Shown in pieces: positions 54,910-64,000 of a stretch of 64,000 nucleotides of DNA. The DNA is from Fistularia commersonii (lineage: Eukaryota > Chordata > Actinopteri > Syngnathiformes > Fistulariidae), in the NCBI GenBank assembly GCA_037954325.1, contig JBBMNZ010000018.1, positions 8,506,501-8,570,500 on the forward strand. Reading direction: 5' to 3'. A program made the translations under genes and the position numbers. The number at the start of each line of letters is the position of its first letter. Position 1 is the first letter of the stretch. The notes under the pieces were generated by a model. It did no database searches, was not told the DNA's origin, and worked only from the letters and a program-made list of their open reading frames with translations.

Positions 54910-56740
54910 TTTTTATGAAAATGATCTGCAATGTTTTCCCCTCTATTAGTTAGTAAGTGCAACTAAGTGGAAGGCAAACATTAGTCATTTCTACACTTCT
55001 TATTTTGCACTTACGGTTCCTATTTTAAACACATTTAAATAGAACATTTTTAATCATTTTTATTGTTTGAACCATAGCCCATGAGTTTTTCACCTAATGA
55101 AAGGATGGAGGGTCGACCGGTTGACAAGTATTGTGTGTAGATCAGCACCATCCAATCAGGAGTGAAGTTGAACCTAGTGACATCATTACAAAAGAAAGGC
55201 TTAAACTTCCTGAAGGTTTCGGGGGCAAAGTTTACTCACCGCACTACTCCTGCTTACTTCGCTATGCATACAACTACTCTGAGTGGATACTTCTGTGACC
55301 TCCTGGATATTTTTTATTTCTTGGCCTAGAAAAAAACCCAAACAAAGCCTATTCTATTTTAGCCTAATAAAAAGGTGAAAAATTCCTTTCATATAGATTT
55401 AATTTCATGTGAAATATTGTTGTAAATACTCAATCCACTGTTATTTTCTGAGTTTTGTTTTTTTTTAGACAAAGACGAGCATGAGGTGAATTATTTCACT
55501 AAATGCTGTTACTCTTGAGACTCAACCTCGTCCCCCCCTGAGAGTCATTGCGGTGGTCAGGTTTCTGTTTTAACTCCCGCGTTATATGAGGGTTGTCAGC
55601 TGAGCTGTTACCTCACGACAGAGCCATTTCGGAAAAAAAAAACAAAAAAAAAACCAGCGTAGATTATCAAGTCTGAGATTTCAAATCTACGTTTCTCTTT
55701 AGGTGATTTTTGATTTTTTTTAGATCCATGATGAGAGGAAATGGTTTTCCCTTCTATCTTGGCCAAGTTAAGGTGGTTTCTTGGAGGACCCCCAGCCCAT
55801 CACATCAGTGTGCATAGCTTGTAGCAAGAAGTACACCTGGTGTATGATGTTTGGAAGCAGGCAAATGGACCCAGATGAAGAGCATTGATTCGGTTGACTA
55901 GCGGATCTTCACGGTCTGTTCACAGCAAATCATTTTGCATCTTGGAGTCCGCCGCGTCTCGTTTTTGTCGTAAAACCCCTCCGGGTTTCTGTTCAAATCA
56001 GTGAATATCTATGAACAGCGTTTTAAGCTTAACTGGCGTGACCTGCGAGCAGGTTGATCCTGTGTCTACTTCTGGTCAAACTCCGAGGCAGCAGACAAAA
56101 CACCACCTGCCTCCCTCCCCCCCATGCCTGATCAAGTTTCTGCCATTTGTAATTTCAGATGACTTTCTTTCTTACTTTTTTTAACATTTGTGACCTACAT
56201 ACGAAGTTACACCCCAAAGCCAGGGGGGATTTCTTAGGATGAGGTGTTCTTTTTTTTTTTTGGAAAACATTACATTTTTTAGGGTTTCTTCTAATCGTGT
56301 TTGCCCACAGAGGGAAGAGACAGATCCGTCCGGCAGGTGGTCTCGGAGGGTTCTCGTTGAACTCACCAATACCCGCAAAATTTCCCCCTAATGCAGCCAT
56401 AAGGTTTGCATTTGTTTTTAAGAGTGCTGTATCGTATCTCCATGGTTATCCGGGATAAGCCATTCATTTTGTCAGCGGGGGTCAGTGGCAACCACTCCGG
56501 TGGTCTCTTTCCCGTCAGATCTACAGGATCACCTATGAACCCGATGGCGTCACAATCAAACTCCAGGCATCACCCTGCGGGTAACTGTACACATTTTACT
56601 TGCTATCCACCATTGTGACTTTAAACCCCAAAACTCCTCCCTCAGCGAACCTGCCATGGGCACTTTCAGATGTGAAGGGTAAATTTCATGTAGAACATTT
56701 TTTTTCTATACTCAATAATTAAAATCAAGTCAAATTTTAT

Positions 56741-57215
56741 TCATCTGATGCCAATTCACAACAGTTACCTAATGACACTTTATGTTAAAAGCAGGTCTGC
56801 AACTGACCTGAAGACATGAGGTTACCATCATGCATTGATGAAAGGGTATGACAGGATAGCAAGGGTGGGATGAACAAGAGAAGTGCTTCATGGGATATCC
56901 CTCAGCAGAAAAAGCCTATGGCACTGGAGCTAGAGGCGAGTTGAGCCCTAACTATAAGCTTTCCCAAAAAGAAAAGTCTTGAGCCTATTTTTTAAACTGA
57001 TCTATATCATGGGGTTGCATGTTTCCCAAGATAAAATCTGGAAATAAGGTTTGCCCCTTTTTTGCTAGAGAAACCAGCCTGTACTGGGAGTCCTTAAGTA
57101 AATCTAAACTTAAGTTTCCCAAGATCTGAACAGATTGGAGATCTGTTTAAACGGAACGACATGAGGCGATTTTACATGCAAGTCAGAACTACCGCAGCCT
57201 GAGTCACTTACTTAA
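56741..57215. repeat. teleost repeat C, longer copy
   Basis: TTTATTCATCTGATGCCAAT, GGCACTGGAGCTAGAGGCGA, CTATAAGCTTTCCCAAAAAG and AAGTCTTGAGCCTATTTTTT match a fish repeat usually starting tttatttatatagcgccaattc. The right part (56985-57215) is the same as 53240-53445. Confidence 0.75.
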
Positions 57216-59344
57216 CCTAAAACATGAATTAATATAATTTGTATGGCGTTGATTCTGGTCTTCGGGCCAAAGAACAAGAAGCGTTTCCATCTCAACCATT
57301 AGCCAGCGACATTTATTCGTAGTCAATTTCATGGGCACTGATCCTTTCACGTGTTCACAGAATAACACTCTGTCCTTGCTTTCACTTCTAATGTAACAGC
57401 TTTGCTTTTCTCCTACATACTGGGGCCATAAAAGTCTGTCTTACGATTTGGAGCCATATTGAAGTCCAAAAACACAAAAGTGAGACAGCAATTGTAAACA
57501 AAGCTTGTGGTACACAAGGAACATAATCTGGGACCTAAGCTCAACAGTGAATTCTTCCTCTGTGCTTACAAATGAGTTTAGCTGCAGTGTTTAAATTTTC
57601 AAAGTTACATTTTCAAATTATTCATGGGACCAATAGTGAAAACACAGCAAGTCCAGAACAATGTAGGTTGACGACCCCCTGTAATCGTTGAAAATATCTG
57701 TCGCTACTACGCACTTTCTTGTCTATTTCATTTATTGTTTTGAGTTATTTATCCTCATTTTGTCTCATTATTTTCTGAACATTAAATAATGTTCAAAAAA
57801 GAAATCTGAGTATGTTTGGGCTGGTAAAAGGAGATTTTTTTTTTTAAACAACTAATCATCATGTCAACAATCATAAATAGCAAGCCAACCGTCACTGGTT
57901 CAGCCACAGCTATTTTAAGCAAAAGCAACAGCAGCATTTGATCAATCACATTATAAGATGGACATTAAAATGTCATATATGTCATATGTCATTTTTTAAT
58001 CTGTCTGTGATAGCAGCATATGTGTAAAAATAATGAATAATAATATTAGTTGGGGTTTGTAGTTTGTTGTTACTCCAGACTGTTACAAACACATAATCTA
58101 TAGCAATTGTTAGTTGTGTCTGGCCTTTTTAATTGTATTTCTTGATGAATATAATGTTTTTCAATACTAATCATAACCTATTCCACAGTGTTTGTGAAGC
58201 CTCCTCACATACATACAAGACGCTGCTGGCAAGCAAATGCTAAACGTACTGCCGATGGTTAAGTCCAACATCCACGCTAAACGTAACCCAAAGTTGACTT
58301 TCCATGGTGTTTAATTTGCAAAGAGTTGATTTCTTTGTGTTTGAAGTGAATGTCTGAACACATGAATGTCAAAGTGAACTCATGCTGTCATCGTGGCCTA
58401 ATTTTTTATGCCTCTCGGGGCCAAGTTTGCAACATATGTGAGCCTTTGTTTGTTTTTTTTCACAATACTTTGGTCATGAAGAGATCTATCTATCTATTCA
58501 TTTAGTATAATCATTATGAATGTATAAAATATGTATTTTAAAAAAAATCAGCTCATAGTAGGAGTCAAAACATAAATGACGGTGTGATTTTTTATACGAG
58601 ATTGTAATTTATTTACTACACTTCACTCATGAGTGAAAACCCTGCTGAAACACAAAAATGTAATGTAATGCTGTAATTTCCAAATAAATGATTGTGCAGT
58701 ATTTCATCTTTAATGAAAGTGGTAGTGTTACCAATTGTACTTTTACTTCCTGTAAGTTTTGCATGTCCAACACTGCTTTTTTTTCTGACAGAGTTCTACA
58801 ATAAATCTTTAACAGCGCATTTCTTTCGTTTTTTTCCTGCACGCATAAATAAAAGCAATGTCATTTTTTCAATTCTGAATTATTCCATTTTGAATTAATA
58901 TGACGCACCAGCATCCACCTTATATAACTCTGGGAAAAATAAAGATAGCTATATTATGGCTGCCTCCCTTGTAAAAAACATCCTCTTTATTTTAACTTCT
59001 TACCTGGTATAGATATTGAGAAAATAATATTAAGGGGGAAAATGATTCTCGAACAATGGAAGTGAAAGATAAAAATTCAAGATTGTCAGGTACATCTAAT
59101 ACAGTGGGTAAATCACTGTTTTTTGTTTGGTTTTTTTTCTCAGCAGAAAAGTTGTGGTGGACGTATGAATCAAATTTTACTCCTGTGCAAATACAAATAT
59201 CCCTCCCACCTTAAAACAGGAATGAGAAGTGACTTATTTTCTTTTTCTTTGATGTTACCAGTGTGCCTCATTCCAAGTATATTAGTATTTTTATCAGAGT
59301 ATATTGATGTTAAATTGCACTCACAATATTTTGTTACATTTCCC
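57216..59344. other. intergenic, AT-rich
   Basis: Unique-looking AT-rich sequence with A and T runs. No repeat family or ORF with recognisable content. It contains an AATAAA at 58848-58853. Confidence 0.5.
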
Positions 59345-60965
59345 TGTCAGGGGAGGAAGGTGTGTTCGGAAGCAGCGGGACAAGAGGAAAGGCAAGTCTG
59401 GGACTGAGAGTAGGGACTTTGAATATCGGGACTATGACAGGAAAAGGTAGAGAGTTTGTCAACATGATGCAGAAAAGGAAGGTGGATATACTGTGTGTCC
59501 AGGAGACCAAGTGGAAAGGTAGTAAGGCTCAAAAATTAGGAGCAGGCTTTGAGCTGTACTATCATGGTACTGACAAGAAGAGAAATGAAGTAGGAGTTGT
59601 CTTGAAGGAGGAGTTTGTTAGGAACATCCTAGAGGTGAAAAGAATGTCAGATAGACTTGAGCCTGAAATTGGAAATTGAAGGTGTGATGCTCAATGTTGT
59701 TAGTCGCTATGCCCCGCAGGTGGGATGCGAGTTTTAGGAGAAGGAGAAGTTCTGGAATGGGTTGGATGAAGTGATGCAGAGTATCCCCAGAGATGAGAGA
59801 GTGGTAATTGGTGCAGCCTTCAATAGACATGTTGGTTCAGGCAATAAAGGGGATGAAGAAGTGATGGGCAGATTTGGTATGCAGAATAGGAACACAGAGG
59901 GACAGATGGTCGTAGACTTAGAAAACAAGGATGGAAATGGCTGTAGTGAACACTTTTTTCTAGAAAAGACAGGAACATAGGGTAACTTATATGAGCGGAG
60001 GAAGGAGCACACAGGTAGACTACATCTTGTATAGACGGTAGTTGTAGGTGAGAGTGTAGCCAGACAGCACAGGATGGTGCTTTGTAGGATCACTCTGGTG
60101 ACAAGGAAGATCAAGAGGACAAAGGCAGAGTAGAGGTCTAAGCGGTGGAAGCTGAAAAGGGAGGAATGTTGTATGGTTTTCAGGGAGGAGTTGAGAGAGT
60201 GGACAGTGGACAGTTGAGACAGTGGTGCGGTTGCTGTAGGGGTAACAGAGAAGAAGAAAGGGGAGGAATGAAGGTTAGTCACAGCAAGACAGGGTATATG
60301 TGTGTGAATGAGAGGAACCCGGGTGGAACAATGAGGGTTCACAGTGTGGAGATCAAGATGTTGGAGGATTTCAGGTACTTTGGGTCAACAGTCCAGAGCA
60401 GCAGAGAGTGTTGAAAAGAGGTGAAGAGATGGGTTCAATTGGGTTGGAAGGGGTGGAGAAAGGTGTCAGGGGTATTATGCGATAGAAGACTATCAGCCAG
60501 AATGAAAGGAAAGGTGTGCAAGACAGTGGTGCGACCAGCGATGCTGCATGGCCTAGAAACAGTTACAATGATGAAAAGACAGGAGGCAGAGCTAGAGGTC
60601 GCAGAGATGAAGATGATAAGGTTCTCTTTGGGCATGACTAGGATGGATCGGATCAGGAATGAGTCTATCAGAGGAACAGCACATATTAGATGTTTTGGAG
60701 AGAAGGTCAGAGAAGCCAGACTGAGATGGTTTGGTCATGTAGAGAGGAGGAATAGTGAATATATTGGTAGACGGATCCTGGAATTGGAGCTACCAGGCAT
60801 GAGAGGTCTATAGGAAGACCAAAGAGAAGATTTATGGATGTAGTGAGAGAGGATATGAACGTAGTTGGCGTAGGAGATGAGGATACAGAGAATAGGGTTA
60901 GATGGAGAGATGATTCGCTGTGACGACCCCTGAAGGGAAAAGCCGAAAGGAGAACAAGAAGTAGA
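59345..60965 (+). mobile_element. RTE-clade LINE, 5'-truncated and internally deleted
   Basis: It starts inside the endonuclease (LGLRVGTLNIGTMTGKGREF, ILCVQETKWKGSKA, VVLKEEFVRNILEVKRM) and continues through DEVMQSIPRDERVVIGAAFN. At about 60195-60235 it jumps past the RT core to the C-terminal part (MKVSHSKTGYMCVNERN, LEDFRYFGSTVQSSREC, GWKGWRKVSGVLCDRRLSA, LRWFGHVERRNSEYIGRRIL). The 3' end has CCCCTGAAGGGAAAAGCCGA and a weak purine tail. The deletion differs from that in 50170-52039. It has several stops and frameshifts. Confidence 0.92.
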
Positions 60966-61189
60966 AGTCCCTTGAATTCAAACACAACCACGCTAATGTC
61001 TACCTAATAAGGTACTGAGGAAATTATCACCTAAACTAAATCTTTTTTTAAGAGGAAAAGTACAAAAACTATTGTTGGGCTCATCACTATCCTCTTGTAA
61101 TAGGACCAACGGGTAGGCAATAATGGTTAAAAGAGCATCAAAAGTGACTGGAATTAAAAACAAGTAACTACTGACCCTGCCAAAGAACG
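60966..61189. other. flank between RTE and Tc1-like remnant
   Basis: Probably part of the same degraded Tc1-like element as the next entry, but no motif is clear. Confidence 0.3.
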
Positions 61190-61680
61190 TTTTGTATGAG
61201 GAAAAGAGGGGTTTCATTCTGGCTAAGCTGCCCCACACCAGCTTTGCCCCAGATCATCACCGATCATCCACCAAACTTCACAGCAGCTGCAAGACAGTGT
61301 GTCTTGTAGGCCTCCTTTGGGAAAATCTGGAAATTAGACTCAGCAGAGGAGATGACTTCCTTACAGTCCTCTACGGCCCAATGCTTACGGTCCTTTGACC
61401 AACTTCACCCTTGAGCTTCTTTGCTTCTCATTAAAAAAGGGCTTTATTCTAGTTTTACAAGACATGACCCCCACCTCTTGGAACCTGAATCCAACACCAT
61501 TTTGCCATTTGCCATCCTTTCTTGAAGGTCATTTGATGTCATCCAGCAACTAAGTGACGGTGGAATGAGAGGATGTCCTCCCGAACTGTGGAAAGTTGTT
61601 TTTGGCCTCTGCCAGATTTCAGCTATGTTGTTCCTGATATCTGCTACTTGATTTTGTTCTTATAAACCGCTGTTTATGCC
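61190..61680 (-). pseudogene. Tc1-like transposase remnant
   Basis: Read on the minus strand across frame breaks: IKPFFNEKQRSSRVKLV, then RKHWAVEDCKEVISSAESNF and QIFPK, then AAAVKFGG and VMIWGKAG. Tc1-type transposases have a KPLxSxKxRxxRLxFAK...W..EDWKKVLxSDESxFxIF...VKHGGGSVMVWG order. The Asp of the SDES motif reads Ala here. No terminal repeats were located, so the limits are approximate. Confidence 0.55.
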
Positions 61681-62837
61681 TGGCTTACACCTAATGATGG
61701 TTGCAGATAAAAAACTCAAAGTCTGAAGGACATTGTAGGAGTTTTATGAGAGTTTTACTGGACTCGTAGTGCACCCAGGTCATCTTGGTCATTAAGAATA
61801 AGCTAGAAATGTGATCAGTCTTTCTTGAGACTTGGGCTTACAACAGTATCAAACATGTTTGATATTCTCGCAAGTCTATCAGTGTTTGCGGTGACGTGGC
61901 ACAGTCAACAATAGATAGATGTGTTCGAACAAAACCGGAAAAAAGAAACCAGAGTGGTGTTTGCAGCAGCAATGGTATTTATTGTCAGTATGGATGAATG
62001 GGAACAGCGAAGGATTTCTGATCGATATGGACCATCCAGAAAGAGGAGCAGACGGTGGAACTGTGGGCAGAATAGTCAAGCTTGAATAATGTCAACTCCA
62101 ACGCATTATGATTGAGTGGAGAAGGAAAACTAATGGACTAAAATAGCAGAGGCTCTGCATGTACCCGGTGAAAACATTGCATGGTGGAAAAATTGCTGAC
62201 AGAGTCTACTTGTAGTCCTATATATAATGAACTTGTAAGATTACCAGTCTTTGTAAAACTCAGTCTGAGACTAGGCTTAGACTTAGAACTCTAAATACTG
62301 GTCTTTAAATGGGAGCAGGTGTGAGATCATTTTCAAAGTCTTCTAATGTATTGGTGGTTTAAGACATTTTACGGATAGAAGCAGTCCAACACTCAACCCT
62401 CGGCTTATACAGCCAGAATAGAATCTTTCTTGTCCTCACACAAAACTTTTCTTTTTATCTCTTTCAACATGGTTATTAATTACGTCTGAAGTATTACTAC
62501 TGTTTCAGCCTTCTGATCGGTCCTATTGCAAAAGGATGGAGACGACCAGTGTTTTTTATACTTTTTAATGTTAGAATTTATTAGAATTCAAGAGACACTG
62601 GAATGGAATGACTATCACATACTGAATGTACAGATGCTGATTTCTGAGAAATGTGCAGTAGTATCTTCACTTTTTTTTTCTAAAGCTATACATTAGAACA
62701 GGCCTGCTGTAATAGAAAACAGTAACAAGTAAATGCTATTATTTGTATTTATTATTCAGTGAAAGTTCCTTAATTTCTAGATTTCTACAGAGAAAGACAT
62801 CGAAATGTGTGTTCTTCTGCTTTCATATACATTAAAA
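61681..62837. other. intergenic
   Basis: Nothing recognised beyond a possible extension of the Tc1-like remnant. Confidence 0.4.
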
Positions 62838-62962
62838 AAGATAAGATAAGATAAGATAAGATAAGATAAGATAAGATAAGATAAGATAAGATAAGATAAG
62901 ATAAGATACGATACGATACGATACGATAAGATAAGATAAGATAAGATAAGATAAGATAAGAT
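62838..62962. repeat. (ATAAG)n array with an (ATACG)4 interruption
   Basis: About 25 pentamers. The run is ATAAG except for four consecutive ATACG units near 62906-62925. The reverse complement (CTTAT)n is the same pentamer as the L2-like tails at 7590 and 9325. Confidence 0.97.
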
Positions 62963-64000
62963 TAAAAAACAAAACATTGACGAACACTAACACAAATGGT
63001 CCCATGTCTCCAAATCCTGCACCATCTCAAGGTTTTACAGCCACTGATACACATGTTGTTCTGTCACACCTCGATTTAAATCTATATTGAATGGTGATAA
63101 AAAATACTGTTTAATATGAATCTAGCTGATGTCGTACCTTCTGCAACTGGCTTTGGTGAGTTCGAGGCAGCAGAATGATAAGTGACATTGTGAAGTTTTG
63201 AAGGTTAGTCAAAAGTCAAAGTATAGTCTTATTAGAAAGCAGCAAACGGAAGATTTTACCATGTTGCCATTTGAACATGTTTGTATCAACTTGCTATCAG
63301 AAATATTCAACCCCCCTCACCTCAAAAGACATCACAGTGATTCATATGAAAGATGATGACAACCAAAAAATAAATTATTAATTTTTCTAGACGTTTTTAC
63401 AATAGAAAATAATTAACAATGAAGTTGGATGTAACCGTTACCAAGTTGCTAGGGGCACCTTGATGACACTTTGGGGTTTCGTCCACGACCAGGCAGGTTT
63501 GAAACCGTTCTATCAGATTTCACACCTCCTTATAATACCCCCAATGTAGTATTGTGGAATGTTCGAATTTCTTTGTCTTACACCCAAGGCCCTTCAGGTG
63601 TGATGAATTAATCTCCTCTCTCTGCTTTTGTGAGAGATCCTTTATCTTTCTCATTATTGGAACTCACCTTGAATGGGTCATGTCTAGATATGCATCACGG
63701 TCATAACAAATGATGGATCATTATGGAGTTCCCAAAGGCTTGATTATATTTCAACACCAATCCAGACAATGAAAATGGCCTGAAAGATTTAAAGACGTTT
63801 CAATTATCTAGTGTTAAATTAAAAATCACATGGCTATTTTCACAAAAAATACTGTGACAAATACTTCATCGTGCCTTTTTTGGGTCAATTTTATGAACCG
63901 GTAACACTAGACTCAATATGAATTCATCCAGAGCAGAATGTTGCTCTTTTGAAATAGTTTAAATGAAAAATCCCTAATATTGTTTTTTTTTTTTCCTTTA
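62963..64000. other. intergenic to window end
   Basis: AT-rich. From about 63290 the text TTGCTATCAGAAATATTCAA followed by CCCCCCTCAC resembles a fish DNA-transposon end, but no inverted partner lies in the window. Confidence 0.3.

Larger units (their letters stand above)
54119..56740 (+). other. veph1: veph1 3' UTR and/or downstream flank
   Basis: The first stretch after the stop is probably 3' UTR. It contains an AATAAA at 54274-54279, GT and CA arrays and a TA-rich stretch (54853-54909). 55000-56740 is unusually free of repeats and has no convincing ORF; it could be a long 3' UTR, but no sequence feature proves it. Confidence 0.5.

Noticed and set aside
59734..60342. 202-codon minus-strand ORF
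   Set aside because: It is antisense to the RTE element; the plus strand carries the recognisable endonuclease motifs.
63290..64000. Possible DNA transposon at the right edge
   Set aside because: The start resembles a fish element end, but no inverted partner, target duplication or transposase motif is visible before the window ends.

Overview
The window looks like chromosomal DNA of a teleost fish, probably a percomorph. The evidence is intron-rich vertebrate genes with GT-AG splice sites, many (CA/TG)n microsatellites, and a typical fish set of transposable elements: Tc1-like, hAT MITE, Rex1/CR1-clade, RTE-clade and L2-clade LINEs. No prokaryotic operon, rRNA, tRNA or CRISPR array was found.

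Two host genes are supported. (1) veph1 (ventricular zone expressed PH domain protein) is on the + strand. Its last eleven coding exons run from 13081 to 54118, keep phase at every junction and encode 642 residues ending in a PH domain and ...TTYL-stop. Its 5' exons are not here and should lie left of the window. (2) ptx3 (long pentraxin 3) is on the - strand from 3825 to 227. Three 5' exons encode the signal peptide and the N-terminal coiled-coil region; the pentraxin-domain exon lies beyond the left edge. In mammals PTX3 sits antisense inside an intron of VEPH1. The orientation and order here fit that arrangement, so the window begins inside the nested-gene intron.

Layout: 1-3825, ptx3 5' half. 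3826-13080, veph1 intron and ptx3 upstream DNA with a 1.6-kb Tc1-like transposon (9176-10755) interrupted by an L2-like insert. 13081-28109, veph1 exons A-E, separated by introns holding a Rex1 copy, an inverted pair of teleost repeats, a hAT MITE with a perfect 8-bp target duplication, and large CA arrays. 28110-48875, exons F-H and large AT-rich introns with RTE, L2 and Rex1 fragments. 48876-54118, exons I-K (PH domain), interrupted by a microsatellite cluster and a 1.9-kb internally deleted RTE copy. 54119-64000, veph1 3' UTR and downstream DNA with another deleted RTE copy, a Tc1-like remnant and an (ATAAG)n array.

No clearly new biological system was found. The points most worth a second look are: a (TG)n array in place of a normal polypyrimidine tract just upstream of veph1 exon D, which could be skipped in frame; an extra intron and a longer coiled coil in ptx3; two RTE copies with different internal deletions; and two short unexplained exon-like ORFs (4989-5098 minus, about 18060-18265 plus). 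Fish protein identities were assigned by comparison with remembered mammalian VEPH1 and PTX3; no search was run.
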